Below the pieces are notes generated by a model that made no database searches, had not been told where the DNA came from, and saw only the letters and a program-made list of their open reading frames with translations. Shown here one piece after another: positions 7,336-16,364 of a stretch of 64,000 nucleotides of DNA. Every line of letters starts with the position of its first letter. Within the stretch, counting starts at the first letter, position 1. Location of the stretch: assembly GCA_017516865.1 (NCBI GenBank), contig JAFXAU010000023.1, positions 1 through 64,000 of the forward strand, given 5' to 3'. The position numbers were made by a program, and so were the translations under genes. The stretch comes from Bacteroidales bacterium (GTDB lineage Bacteria; Bacteroidota; Bacteroidia; Bacteroidales; UBA1715).

Positions 7336-7367
7336 AGAGATGCCGTCTTTGGACGGCATCTCTTTTT
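7336..7367 (+). terminator. Strong intrinsic terminator
   Basis: A 12-bp perfect stem AGAGATGCCGTC (7336-7347) / GACGGCATCTCT (7352-7363), loop TTTG, then TTTT. It ends the short transcript that carries the 22-residue peptide. Confidence 0.85.
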
Positions 7368-7463
7368 ATTAGAAAAATCTATAGTAATAATTGAATAAAA
7401 TAATCAAAAACGATAGTCGGTTTCTAAAAAACATTGTATTCTTGCAAAAAATTTGAACGACAG

Positions 7464-8366
7464 ATGGAGTTACGGCAGTTGAAATATTTTGTGAAGGTTG
7501 CGGAAATGAAAAACTTTTCGGAGGCTGCACGATTGCTAAATGTGACGCAAAGCACTCTGTCTCAACAAATAAAGCAATTGGAAGGCGAGTTGGGAGTGGA
7601 ACTGTTTACCCGAAATTCGCACCACGTTGATTTGACCGACATTGGAAAGGAATTTTTTCCGTCGGCGTTGCGTACCATTTCCGAGGCAAACACGTGCATA
7701 GAAAGAATCCGCGATGTTCAAAATCTGAATGTTGGCGAATTGAATATTGGCGTGACTTACACGTTTTCGCTTCTTTTGAGCGAGGCGGTGCTTCAGTTCA
7801 GAAAACTGTATCCGAATATAAAACTCAACATTTACTGCCAATCGGTTGAGGAACTGATGCTTATGCTCGACAAGGAACAAATCGACGTGGCGTTGAGTTA
7901 CCGTTCGTCGGAGTTGTTTCCCAACATTGAATCGCAGACAATCTTCGAAAACAATTTGTCGGTTGTGATGAACGAATCGCACCCGTTGGCAAAACAAAAA
8001 TCAATTAGTATGAAAACTCTTGAAAAGTGGAATCTTGCCTTGCCAACAAAGGGAATGCAGGCAAGAAACACGTTTGAGCGGCTTGCCGACGTACAAAAAC
8101 ATAATTTCTCCGTAATGGTAGAGGTGAATGACATCAACGTGCTTTTAAACCTCATTCGCCAAAGTTTGCTGGTGACGCTTCTTTCGCAAGCAACGGTCGG
8201 CAACCAGAACGGCATAACTTCGGTGCCGCTCGACATTTCGGACTGCACAATGGAAGGGTGCTATCATATCCGCAAAGACAGTTATATGAAACGTTCAACA
8301 AAGGAATTTCTCCGCATTTTGTGTCAGGAGGAATCGTTTGGATTGGCAAAAATGAATTTATTCTAA
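7464..8366 (+). CDS. LysR family transcriptional regulator
   Basis: This encodes 300 residues from the ATG at 7464 (MELRQLKYFV). The N-terminal winged HTH, residues 1-60, reads FSEAARLLNVTQSTLSQQIK then LEGELGVELFTR. The rest is a two-lobe LysR substrate-binding domain starting GELNIGVTYTFSLLL. The gene lies 3 bases upstream of an AspT/YidE-type transporter on the same strand. LysR regulators usually control a neighbour, so it probably responds to the transported compound, possibly with autoregulation since both share a transcript. The ligand cannot be told from sequence. Confidence 0.93.
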   Translation: MELRQLKYFVKVAEMKNFSEAARLLNVTQSTLSQQIKQLEGELGVELFTRNSHHVDLTDIGKEFFPSALRTISEANTCIERIRDVQNLNVGELNIGVTYTFSLLLSEAVLQFRKLYPNIKLNIYCQSVEELMLMLDKEQIDVALSYRSSELFPNIESQTIFENNLSVVMNESHPLAKQKSISMKTLEKWNLALPTKGMQARNTFERLADVQKHNFSVMVEVNDINVLLNLIRQSLLVTLLSQATVGNQNGITSVPLDISDCTMEGCYHIRKDSYMKRSTKEFLRILCQEESFGLAKMNLF

Positions 8367-8369
8367 AAT

Positions 8370-10040
8370 ATGGATTGGTTTTCTAATTTATTATTCAATT
8401 TCGGCGTGGCACACTCAATTTTGCTTGTCGCCGTGACCATTGCATTGGGACTTGTGTTGAACCGTATAAAAATCTGCGGCGTGTCGCTTGGCGTTACGTG
8501 GATTTTGTTTGTGGGCATTTTTGCAAGTCACTTTGGCTTGTTGCTTGACGCAACAACGTCGCACTTCATCAAAGAATTTGGTTTGATACTTTTTATTTAT
8601 TCCATTGGAATACAGGTTGGTCCGAGTTTCTTTTCTTCGTTTCGAAAAGGCGGCGTGTCGCTTAATTTATTGGCAACGGGAATTGTCTTGCTCGGCAGTG
8701 CCACTGCATACTGCATCCACGTGGTTACGGGCGAGGACATTCTTGCCATGATTGGCGTGCTGTACGGTGCGGTTACAAACACGCCGGGACTTGGTGCCGC
8801 TCAGCAAACCTACAGCGACATTCACAACGTGGCTCAGCCATTGTTCGCACAAGGTTATGCCGTGGCTTATCCGTTGGGCGTTGTGGGAATTATTTTGAGC
8901 ATCATTTTGCTGAAATATATTTTCCGTTCCGAATCGTCGAACGAGGAGAAAATTTTCGACAAAAATAATCTCAACAACGCCACCAGTCTGCAATTGCTGA
9001 CATTGGAAGTGACAAACGAGGCAATTTGCGGAAAAACAATTCAACAGGCGTTGTGCTATGCGGGTCGCGAGGTCATTGCCAGCCGTATTTTATCGAAGAA
9101 TTCCGCCAATGCGGTTCTTGCCGACGATGATATTGAACTTCATCAGAACGATAAGATCTATCTTTTGGCAAAACCCGAAGATGTGGAAGCTGTTACGGCT
9201 CTTTTCGGAAGAAAGATTGATATGAGTCAGGAACAATGGGAAAAAGAATCTCCGAAAGAACTTGTGTGTGAACGACTTGTGATAACAAATTCAAAGTGGA
9301 ACGGAAAACGTTTGGGCGATTTGGGTTTGTCGAAAACATTCCACATAAACATAACTCGTGTACGTCGTGCCGGCGTTGACCTGATAGCAACTCCAGACTT
9401 GATTCTCCAGTTCGGCGACCGTTTGACCGTTGTTGGTGCCATCGACAATGTGGAAAAAGTAAAGTCACTTTTGGGTGATTCCATTAAAACGTTGAATGAA
9501 CCACAGTTGGTCTCAAGTTTTATTGGCATCGCGTTGGGCGTGTTGCTCGGTATGATTCCAATCACATTCCCTGGTATGCCAGTGCCCGTGAAGTTGGGCT
9601 TGGCTGGCGGTCCGCTTATCGTGTCGATTTTGATAGCACGGTTTGGAACGAGAGTGCATTTAGTGACCTATATGCCGTCGTCAGCTATACATTTTATGCG
9701 TCAAATTGGAATTTGTTTGTTTATGGCGGCTGTCGGTTTAGGCGCGGGCGATGGATTTGTCGATATTGTTGCGGGAGGCGGTTACAAATGGATTTTGTAC
9801 GGATTTATCATCACATTTTTCCCCTGCGTGATTATGGGCATTGTGGCACGCTACGTTTGCCATAGAAGTTATTTCACCATAGCGGGTATGATTTCGGGAG
9901 CAATGACCGATCCGCCTGCATTGGCTTATTCAAACAGTATTTGCACCAACGACCAAGCCGCCGTGGCATATTCAACCGTGTATCCATTGACAATGTTCCT
10001 CAGAGTGCTTGTGGCACAAGTGCTGGTGCTGTTTGTGTGA
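8370..10040 (+). CDS. AspT/YidE/YbjL family transporter with two RCK_C domains
   Basis: This encodes 556 residues in the duplicated AspT-type layout: five N-terminal membrane segments (residues 10-185), two TrkA_C (RCK_C) domains (about 205-285 and 290-375), and five or six C-terminal segments (385-556). Each membrane half carries the family signature, ITNTPGLGAA-like VTNTPGLGAAQQ and GAMTDPPALAY. AspT exchanges aspartate for alanine; close relatives YidE and YbjL are putative dicarboxylate or amino-acid transporters. The cytosolic RCK_C domains suggest ligand gating. It is co-transcribed with the LysR gene, which ends 3 bases before it. Confidence 0.92.
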   Translation: MDWFSNLLFNFGVAHSILLVAVTIALGLVLNRIKICGVSLGVTWILFVGIFASHFGLLLDATTSHFIKEFGLILFIYSIGIQVGPSFFSSFRKGGVSLNLLATGIVLLGSATAYCIHVVTGEDILAMIGVLYGAVTNTPGLGAAQQTYSDIHNVAQPLFAQGYAVAYPLGVVGIILSIILLKYIFRSESSNEEKIFDKNNLNNATSLQLLTLEVTNEAICGKTIQQALCYAGREVIASRILSKNSANAVLADDDIELHQNDKIYLLAKPEDVEAVTALFGRKIDMSQEQWEKESPKELVCERLVITNSKWNGKRLGDLGLSKTFHINITRVRRAGVDLIATPDLILQFGDRLTVVGAIDNVEKVKSLLGDSIKTLNEPQLVSSFIGIALGVLLGMIPITFPGMPVPVKLGLAGGPLIVSILIARFGTRVHLVTYMPSSAIHFMRQIGICLFMAAVGLGAGDGFVDIVAGGGYKWILYGFIITFFPCVIMGIVARYVCHRSYFTIAGMISGAMTDPPALAYSNSICTNDQAAVAYSTVYPLTMFLRVLVAQVLVLFV

Positions 10041-10092
10041 GGCCTTCCTTTGAGAAAGTCCGTGGAAGATTTTTTTTCGGCCGCAAACTTCC

Positions 10093-11475
10093 TTATTGAT
10101 TGCTTGCTGGTTGTGTAGGCTGGATATTGTTTACGTCGGTTAGTTTCGTTTTATTGACAAATGCGGCGTAACCAATGCTTGTCGTTCCCGAAGGATATTC
10201 TTCCAAGAAGTAATATGTAGCACCCCATGAATGTTCAACCATTGTGTAGATTTCCACATGTTTGCCGTCGTTCATGAATACGCGGGTTGTTTTTTTGTGG
10301 GCATCTTGTGTAACTTCGATTGTACGTTCTTGAGGATATTTGTGCATAAGTGAATCCTGATATGTCTCAAAGTCCACAACTTTCTTGGTTGGCTCTTGTT
10401 GTACAATAGGTTTTGGCTTAGGCTTTTGTGACAAGTCAACAGGTTCTGGTGCAATTTTGGGTTCTTCTATTGCTATGACAGGCTCTTCAACTTTCTTTTT
10501 CTCCTTCTTCTTCGGCGTTTCCTTCACAATAGCAGTGTTTCTTCTTGTTTCTTCGCTGAAGAATTCGTCCATGAGACGCATAGTTCTGTTTCCTTCGGCA
10601 ACATTTGAACTCGAAGCATAAACTTGTTTCTGTAATTCTGTGCGGAAAATTTCCTCCACTTGTTGGTCTGTCAGTGGAACGTAGGCTGGATATGTCTTTG
10701 GACCTTCTTCATGTTCTTCGGCTTTAGCTAATTCTTGTGCTATCAAGGAATCAAGATTGATACCCAAAAGTTCGGCTTTTGTTTCAAATCTGTCCAATTC
10801 AGTCTTGATATCTTCGAGTTTATAATATGGATATGAGCGATGTGGTTTGAGTTTTTGGGCTTCTGCAAAGAATTTGCGGGCAGCATAGAACTGCGATTTT
10901 TCATAGTACACCGTTCCTTGATTGATAAGTGCCATGTATCGTTTTTCTGCTTTTATCGAGTCTTTGTTGCTTTCAGCGCCATTTTGTGCCAATTCCAATT
11001 GTTTTGCAAATAATTCGGTATTTACGATTCTCTGTTGTACCATATAATCTATGTCCAAGTCGTAGTTGAAACCTTTGTACTGTTTTTCGTAAGCAATTAC
11101 GTGGAATGTCTTGTCAAATAATTTCTTATATTTTTCTTCTGGATTGAAAAGATGGTATGAAATTTCCAATGGTCTGTAGCAACATTGTGGAGCATTAGAT
11201 GGTAATTCCATTAAAGCTTCGAATGTCAGTGTCTGAAAACCATCCATAGTGTAAGTTATGACGTAGTTTTTACCATAGGGAAGGTAAATTGCATAACTTC
11301 CTCGTTCGTCGGTTGTGGTTTCCGAGAATTTATAGCCACGTTGCGTCACTTTAATTGTAACGCCTTGTGCTGGACCGTTGGCTGCTTTTATTTTACCATA
11401 AATTTTGAATTCGTTTTGTGCATAACTGACCATGGAAATTGTCAGTGCAATAAGTGCTATGATGAGTTTTTTCAT
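10093..11475 (-). CDS. Exported protein with carboxypeptidase-regulatory-like domain
   Basis: This encodes 460 residues from the ATG at 11475, with signal peptide MKKLIIALIALTISMVSYAQ. Residues 22-100 form a CarboxypepD_reg-like beta-sandwich (FKIYGKI, GVTIKVTQRGYKFSETTTDE, GSYAIYLPYG). Residues 150-230 are helical with a TPR-like unit (GTVYYEKSQFYAARKFFAEA). A Lys/Pro/Glu-rich linker (about 325-390) is followed by a conserved-looking terminal domain (TTRVFMNDGKHVEIYTMVEH, GATYYFLEEYP). The layout suggests a periplasmic or outer-membrane structural protein; no function is known to me. It is convergent with the AspT gene and first in a row of minus-strand envelope genes. Confidence 0.75.
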   Translation of the reverse strand: MKKLIIALIALTISMVSYAQNEFKIYGKIKAANGPAQGVTIKVTQRGYKFSETTTDERGSYAIYLPYGKNYVITYTMDGFQTLTFEALMELPSNAPQCCYRPLEISYHLFNPEEKYKKLFDKTFHVIAYEKQYKGFNYDLDIDYMVQQRIVNTELFAKQLELAQNGAESNKDSIKAEKRYMALINQGTVYYEKSQFYAARKFFAEAQKLKPHRSYPYYKLEDIKTELDRFETKAELLGINLDSLIAQELAKAEEHEEGPKTYPAYVPLTDQQVEEIFRTELQKQVYASSSNVAEGNRTMRLMDEFFSEETRRNTAIVKETPKKKEKKKVEEPVIAIEEPKIAPEPVDLSQKPKPKPIVQQEPTKKVVDFETYQDSLMHKYPQERTIEVTQDAHKKTTRVFMNDGKHVEIYTMVEHSWGATYYFLEEYPSGTTSIGYAAFVNKTKLTDVNNIQPTQPASNQ

Positions 11476-11579
11476 TTGTTTCAATTTTTGCTTGCAAAAT
11501 TATTCGTTTTTTTGAAGTGTATATGATTGGCACGGGAGTTTTATAACTAGTTTTCAACATATGGGGGACGAAATAGTAT

Positions 11580-12440
11580 TTATTTCTCCAATATCAACTC
11601 GTAATCTTCTGCATCGAAATAAACGACTTCTCTGTCGGGATAGATTTTCGTCACTTTGCAGTATGATGGAATTTTATATTCATTTCCGTTGCAGAAATTG
11701 CCGCCTTCGCATCGCCAACCGACAGGAATGGTCTTGCCGTCTTCAACTTCGGGTTCTTGTCGTTGAGAACTTTCATAACACAAAATGCCGCGTTCTTTGT
11801 CAAACGTAAAATATCCTTCGCCAGAAATGCCGTTGCATGTGATTTTTGTAAAACATTTTGTACTGTCAATCTCTTGGTATTCAATGTATTCCGAAAATAA
11901 AAATGACGGATTGAGCATTGCACTTTCGGCCAAAAGGGTTATGTACATTGTCCGTTCCATATTTGGAACTTCTTGGTCAAACAGTTGGAATAGCTTGGCT
12001 ATGTAACCTTTCATTCCGCCTGTTCGTTTTTCTTGGTCGAAATAATCTATTCCTTCAAACGGAATTCCCATAATAGACGATTTGCAGAAAGCTTCGCGGA
12101 GTGGACTGTCCGCAAAAATCCACAAGTCATAGTCCATTTGTATGTTCATCCCTTTCTTTTCGTTGAACACAAAATCGGCATTTTTGAAAAGACAGTGCAA
12201 CACATTGTGTTTTTTCGTTCCTGCAAGGTTGATGGACGTGCAGAAATCCTTCAAACATGTGGGCAATTGGTTTATCTCTTCTGCAGAACAATAATCCGTG
12301 TTTTCGTTGACAGTTTTCAACCGAGAACGCATTTCATTGTCGAAATTCCGATATTGTTTAGAGTAATTGCAGTTAAAAAACACAACGACGGCACCAATGG
12401 CGAGTGCAATGATTCCTAAAACAACCATATTTTTTTTCAT
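11580..12440 (-). CDS. Membrane-anchored protein of DUF6544-like type
   Basis: This encodes 286 residues from the ATG at 12440; the frame upstream of it is not preceded by a better start. One N-terminal membrane helix (residues 5-23, VVLGIIALAIGAVVVFF) anchors an outward-facing domain. The pattern MDYDLWIFADSPLREAF, IMGIPFEGIDYFD, GGMKGYIAKLFQLFDQ, ERTMYITLLAESAMLNPSFL and FTFDKERGIL resembles DUF6544/DUF6920 proteins, whose role is unknown. This identification is from memory of the motif spacing. It is co-oriented with the neighbouring barrel and purE genes. Confidence 0.6.
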   Translation of the reverse strand: MKKNMVVLGIIALAIGAVVVFFNCNYSKQYRNFDNEMRSRLKTVNENTDYCSAEEINQLPTCLKDFCTSINLAGTKKHNVLHCLFKNADFVFNEKKGMNIQMDYDLWIFADSPLREAFCKSSIMGIPFEGIDYFDQEKRTGGMKGYIAKLFQLFDQEVPNMERTMYITLLAESAMLNPSFLFSEYIEYQEIDSTKCFTKITCNGISGEGYFTFDKERGILCYESSQRQEPEVEDGKTIPVGWRCEGGNFCNGNEYKIPSYCKVTKIYPDREVVYFDAEDYELILEK

Positions 12441-12480
12441 TTCTTTATTTCTTGTCGGTGGCAAAAATAATGAATTCTGT

Positions 12481-13290
12481 TTACCATTTGATTAAAAGCC
12501 CCATACTATGGGTCATTCCTAAATAATAATTGTAGGCCGTTTCGTAGTAACATTGTATTCTTTCCAAAGGAATTTGGAGTAGGAGGGTGACGGGTGTCTC
12601 GTGTGTGCTGTACGAAATGCCTGCTTGCAGATATTTGCTCGGTTTTGCACCTATACCAAGCGAGACAATTGGGGCGACATCTGTTTTTTGCGAAAACATT
12701 CCCGAACAATAAACAATGTCGTTTATACGGTAGTTCACAATCAGTTTTGTAACGAAAATCTCTCTCGACGATTGTCGGAATAGGCGCAAAGGATTTACAA
12801 TATGGATTCCGTACGAAAGTTTCTTTTGTTCTCCAAAATATGCAAATTCGGGATATACAGATAGTTTTGGCGCATATTCTTCCTGAAATTGCCGTGTAAT
12901 GGTGAATTTTACTGCTAATGCGTTGTAAAAGTTTAATTTACGAGCAATGCTTCCGCTAAAGCAACTTTCTCGGAAATGTGTGTTTCCAAATATAGTTGCG
13001 GAAACGGCTGTGGTTAATTGTTTCATTCTTGTACACGCGTTTATACGTGAACAAACCATATCCGTCGCAAGATAATTCGTACTGTATGCCGCACCGACTT
13101 CTGTCTGTCCGCAGTAAGCGAGCAGGGCAGGGTTTGTCTGTACAGCCCATACGTTAGTGTCTGTGGCAAGAATACAATTTTCTCCAGCGAACATTCCCGA
13201 TGAGAAATTCGATTCCTGACAAAAACTTGAAAAAATAGAATTACAGCAGACGAATACGAAACAAATGGTTCTAATTCGTCTTGTAGTCAA
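12481..13290 (-). CDS. Outer-membrane beta-barrel protein (PorV/PorQ-like)
   Basis: This encodes 269 residues starting at a TTG (13290) that lies inside the end of purE, so the two genes overlap by 20 bases and translation is probably coupled. A signal peptide (TICFVFVCCNSIFSSFCQ) is followed by MFAGENCILATDTNVWAVQTNPALLA-type sequence, in pieces FAGENCILATDTNVWAV and QTNPALLAYCGQTEVGAAY, the N-terminal signature of FadL/PorV/PorQ-like barrels. The rest alternates hydrophobic residues as beta-strands and ends GMTHSMGLLIKW, with an aromatic terminal residue as usual for Omp85-inserted barrels. Possible link to type IX secretion; not proven. Confidence 0.65.
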   Translation of the reverse strand: MTTRRIRTICFVFVCCNSIFSSFCQESNFSSGMFAGENCILATDTNVWAVQTNPALLAYCGQTEVGAAYSTNYLATDMVCSRINACTRMKQLTTAVSATIFGNTHFRESCFSGSIARKLNFYNALAVKFTITRQFQEEYAPKLSVYPEFAYFGEQKKLSYGIHIVNPLRLFRQSSREIFVTKLIVNYRINDIVYCSGMFSQKTDVAPIVSLGIGAKPSKYLQAGISYSTHETPVTLLLQIPLERIQCYYETAYNYYLGMTHSMGLLIKW

Positions 13291-13777
13291 AGTGTATGTC
13301 TTTTAAATCGGCGTTAGCTTTTTCTATTTTGTTTTTCAATGCTTCCTTGTAATTTGCAAGTTCCTTTGCAACACGTTCGTCTGCCATTGCAATGAACTGT
13401 GCAGCAAGCACTCCTGCGTTTTCTGCGGCATTTATTCCGACTGTCGCTACAGGAATACCCGATGGCATTTGTACGATTGCCAAAAGTGCGTCAATCCCTT
13501 GAAGACTTGCACTGATAGGAACACCAATCACGGGAACTGTCGTCATTGAAGCGATTACACCTGGCAGATGTGCTGCCATTCCTGCTGCTGCAATTATTAC
13601 TTTTATGCCGTTTGCCTTGGCATTTTTAGCAAAATTCTCAACAGCTTCGGGCGTACGGTGAGCCGAAAGTGCAAGGATTTCAAATGGAATCTGCATTTTG
13701 TCGAGCAATTTTGCCGCTTTTTCCATCACGGGCATATCCGATGTACTGCCCATAATAATACTGACTTGTGGTTTCAT
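13271..13777 (-). CDS. purE: N5-carboxyaminoimidazole ribonucleotide mutase PurE
   Basis: This encodes 168 residues of a class I PurE. It converts N5-CAIR to CAIR in purine synthesis. Signature stretches: VSIIMGSTSDMPVMEKAA (substrate phosphate loop), ALSAHRTPE (catalytic His), AAAGMAAHLPGVIASMT and GVPISASLQGIDALLAIVQMP. The length is normal. The 3' end overlaps the start of the barrel gene. The gene has its own promoter after the nfn terminator. Confidence 0.97.
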   Translation of the reverse strand: MKPQVSIIMGSTSDMPVMEKAAKLLDKMQIPFEILALSAHRTPEAVENFAKNAKANGIKVIIAAAGMAAHLPGVIASMTTVPVIGVPISASLQGIDALLAIVQMPSGIPVATVGINAAENAGVLAAQFIAMADERVAKELANYKEALKNKIEKANADLKDIHFDYKTN

Positions 13778-13799
13778 GTTATTTAATTTTTTGTTTCTG

Positions 13800-13830
13800 C
13801 AAATATGGGATTTTTTTTTGTAACCTCAAA
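13800..13830 (-). promoter_or_regulatory. purE promoter
   Basis: On the minus strand, -33 TTTG (13827-13830), 19-base spacer, -7 CATATTTG (13800-13807), one mismatch to TAnnTTTG. It sits 23 bases before the purE ATG. Confidence 0.6.
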
Positions 13831-13863
13831 TAAAAACCCCGATAAACAATTTGTCTATCGGGG
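13831..13863 (-). terminator. Terminator of the nfnAB transcript
   Basis: Stem CCCCGATA (13863-13856 on minus) / TATCGGGG (13844-13837) followed by TTTTTATTT on the minus strand. Confidence 0.8.
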
Positions 13864-13890
13864 CCATTCAAATATATTATGGAAACAAAA

Positions 13891-15360
13891 TTACTTCTTT
13901 GAATTCAAGTAATTCATAATTCCTGCAGCGGCACGACGACCGTCACCCATTGCAAGGATAACCGTTGCACCACCACGAACAATGTCACCACCTGCAAAAA
14001 TGTCGGAAATGTTGCTTTGTTGTTCTTCGTTCACCACGATTGTGTGTTTTGGCGACATTTCCAAACCCGATACGCTGTTAGGAATCAATGGGTTAGGAGA
14101 TACGCCCACGCTCACTACAACCAAGTCAACGTCGATTTCGTATTCTGAACCAGCTACTGGCACTGGACTTCTACGTCCCGATGCATCTGGTTCGCCAAGT
14201 TCCATCTTCTGAACTTTCACTTTGTTCACGTGACCTTTATCGTCGGCGAAGTATTCCACAGGATTGTTCAAGCAAAGGAATTCTACACCTTCCTGTTGTG
14301 CGTGGTGAATTTCTTCCTTACGGGCAGGCATTTCGTCAAGCGAACGACGATAGATAATCATAGCACGTTCAGCACCAAGACGTTTTGCCGTTCTCACTGA
14401 GTCCATTGCAGTGTTACCGCCACCGATAACGGCTACGTTTTTCCCGAAGAATGTAGGAGTATCGAATTCTGGTTTGGCAGCACCCATCAAGTTAACACGA
14501 GTCAAGTATTCGTTAGAAGAAAGGATTCCAGTGTAGTTTTCACCCGGAATGCCCATAAATCTTGGAAGACCTGCACCGCTACTTACGAAGAATGCATTGT
14601 AGCCTTCGGCACGCAAGTCATCGATTGTAGCCGTATTTCCAACAACGAAATCTTTCACGAATTTCACGCCGATTTTCTCCAAGTTGTTGATTTCCACGTC
14701 AACAATGCTGTTTGGCAAACGGAATTCAGGAATACCATATTTCAATACACCGCCAATTTCGTGCAATGCTTCGAATACCGTTACGTCGCAGCCAGCTTTT
14801 GCCAAGTCGCCCGCACAAGCAAGTCCTGCAGGTCCCGAACCGATAACGGCAACTTTGAAACCATTCTTCGGAGCAACTTCAGGCAACGACATTTGACCAG
14901 ATTCACGTTCGTAATCGGCAACAAAACGTTCCAAGTTACCAATTGCAACGGCTGGTTTCTTCATCTTCAAGTACGTACATTGCGCCTCGCATTGTTTTTC
15001 CTGTGGACAAACACGACCGCACACGGCTGGCAATGCACTTGTTTGTTTGATTACTTTTGCCGCACCAAGGAAATCACCTTTTTCAATATGTTTTATGAAG
15101 CCCGGAATGTAGATTCCGACTGGGCAACCGTCCATACAAGTAGGGTTGGGGCAGTCCAAACAACGATGTGATTCTTGGATTGCTTGTTCCTTAGTGATAC
15201 CGATGTTTACTTCTTTGTAATTTTTGCTACGTTCGATAGGATCTTGCTCAGGCATAGAAATTCTTTCAATATTGCCACGATCCTTTGCAGATATTTGTTT
15301 CCGCAATTCTTCACGCCAAGCTTGGGCGCGTTGTTCTTTTATAAATTCAAGATCTTTCAT
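13891..15360 (-). CDS. nfnB: NfnB: NADPH-binding subunit of electron-bifurcating transhydrogenase (GltD-like)
   Basis: This encodes 489 residues. The N-terminal domain holds the two cysteine clusters of GltD/NfnB proteins, CLDCPNPTCMDGCP and CGRVCPQEKQCEAQC, binding [4Fe-4S] centres. The first Rossmann fold VAVIGSGPAGLACAGDLA binds FAD. The second, NVAVIGGGNTAMDSVRTA, binds NADPH. GGDIVRGGATVILAMGDGR closes the FAD site. Alone it would be called glutamate synthase small subunit, but the neighbour 9 bases upstream is the NfnA-type flavoprotein and no gltB is present. The pair therefore forms NfnAB, which couples NADPH, NADH and ferredoxin redox by flavin-based bifurcation in the cytoplasm. Confidence 0.9.
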   Translation of the reverse strand: MKDLEFIKEQRAQAWREELRKQISAKDRGNIERISMPEQDPIERSKNYKEVNIGITKEQAIQESHRCLDCPNPTCMDGCPVGIYIPGFIKHIEKGDFLGAAKVIKQTSALPAVCGRVCPQEKQCEAQCTYLKMKKPAVAIGNLERFVADYERESGQMSLPEVAPKNGFKVAVIGSGPAGLACAGDLAKAGCDVTVFEALHEIGGVLKYGIPEFRLPNSIVDVEINNLEKIGVKFVKDFVVGNTATIDDLRAEGYNAFFVSSGAGLPRFMGIPGENYTGILSSNEYLTRVNLMGAAKPEFDTPTFFGKNVAVIGGGNTAMDSVRTAKRLGAERAMIIYRRSLDEMPARKEEIHHAQQEGVEFLCLNNPVEYFADDKGHVNKVKVQKMELGEPDASGRRSPVPVAGSEYEIDVDLVVVSVGVSPNPLIPNSVSGLEMSPKHTIVVNEEQQSNISDIFAGGDIVRGGATVILAMGDGRRAAAGIMNYLNSKK

Positions 15361-15369
15361 ATTGCAAGT

Positions 15370-16197
15370 CTATTTTGTAGTCTGTAAATATTTGTCAAAT
15401 GCTTCTTTTTCTTCGGCTTTGTATGCGCCCATACGCATCATCATTTCGCTCCAGTCAACCTTGTGTGCGTCGAATTCAGGACCGTCAACGCAGACGAATT
15501 TCGTCTTTCCGTCGATGCTTACACGGCACGCTCCGCACATACCTGTTCCGTCAACCATAATAGTGTTCAAGCTGGCGTAGGTTGGAATTTCATATTTTTT
15601 CGTCGTCATTGATGCGAATTTCATCATTATTGCAGGACCGATAACCATACAGAAATCAATTTTTTCCTTTGCAATGGCTTCTTCCATGCCGACAGTCACA
15701 ACGCCTTGTTTTCCGTAGGAACCGTCGTCGGTCATAATGATTACCTCGTCGGAACTTTTACGGATTTCGTCTTCCAAAATGATTAATTCTTTGTTACGTG
15801 CCGCCAACACGGAAATAACCTTGTTTCCTGCTGCCTTCATGGCTTGAACGATAGGCAAAAGGGGAGCAACACCAACACCACCGCCGCAACAAAGCACGGT
15901 GCCGAATTTCTCGATATGAGTAGCTTTTCCAAGCGGACCAACCACGTCGTGCAAGTAGTCACCTGCGTTGAGCGATGCGATTTTACTACTTGAAACGCCA
16001 ACTTTTTGAAGAATCAGCGTGATTGTGCCTTTTTCAACGTCGGCACTCGAAATTGTGAGAGGAATACGTTCACCTTTTTCGTCAACTCTAACGATGACAA
16101 AGTGACCAGCTTTTCTCTTCTTCGCGATTTGTGGTGCCTCAACGATAAGCTGCGCCACATTCTCGGAAAGCATTTTCTTGTCTATAATCTTGTTCAT
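15370..16197 (-). CDS. nfnA: NfnA: NADH/[2Fe-2S] flavoprotein subunit (dihydroorotate dehydrogenase electron-transfer-like)
   Basis: This encodes 275 residues from the ATG at 16197, preceded by AGGA 2-3 bases before the start. Ferredoxin-reductase fold: FAD-binding barrel (RIPLTISSADVEKG), NAD-binding motif CCGGGVGVAPLLPIVQAMK, and a C-terminal [2Fe-2S] cluster site, DGTGMCGACRV then FVCVDGPEFDAH. This is the PyrK/SudB/NfnA family. Neighbouring nfnB decides the assignment. The two form one transcript with nfnA first. With PFOR and KorAB elsewhere in the window it links ferredoxin reduced by 2-oxoacid oxidation to NADPH supply. Confidence 0.9.
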   Translation of the reverse strand: MNKIIDKKMLSENVAQLIVEAPQIAKKRKAGHFVIVRVDEKGERIPLTISSADVEKGTITLILQKVGVSSSKIASLNAGDYLHDVVGPLGKATHIEKFGTVLCCGGGVGVAPLLPIVQAMKAAGNKVISVLAARNKELIILEDEIRKSSDEVIIMTDDGSYGKQGVVTVGMEEAIAKEKIDFCMVIGPAIMMKFASMTTKKYEIPTYASLNTIMVDGTGMCGACRVSIDGKTKFVCVDGPEFDAHKVDWSEMMMRMGAYKAEEKEAFDKYLQTTK

Positions 16198-16302
16198 TCC
16201 TATAACTTTTAAGTCTGGCAAAATTACAATTATTCATTGTAAATCAAAATGTGAAGAATGAAAATTCAGTTTCGAATGTGCAAAATGCGAGAAACACGTA
16301 AT

Positions 16303-16360
16303 AGAGTTGAGAGTTGAGAGTTGGATGGCTCTACATAGTTGAGCATTACGCATTGATTAT
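16303..16360. repeat. Intergenic GAGTTGA and GCATTA repeats
   Basis: AGAGTTGAGAGTTGAGAGTTG (tandem 7-mers, 16303-16323) followed by GAGCATTACGCATTGATTATTA (16341-16360 region). Same classes as at 38701-38737 (reverse orientation) and 25511/50150. No coding potential. Confidence 0.5.
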
Positions 16361-16364
16361 TACA

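Noticed and set aside
13891..15360. Glutamate synthase small subunit (GltD) as the function of this gene
   Set aside because: No large subunit gene adjoins, while the NfnA-type partner lies 9 bases upstream.
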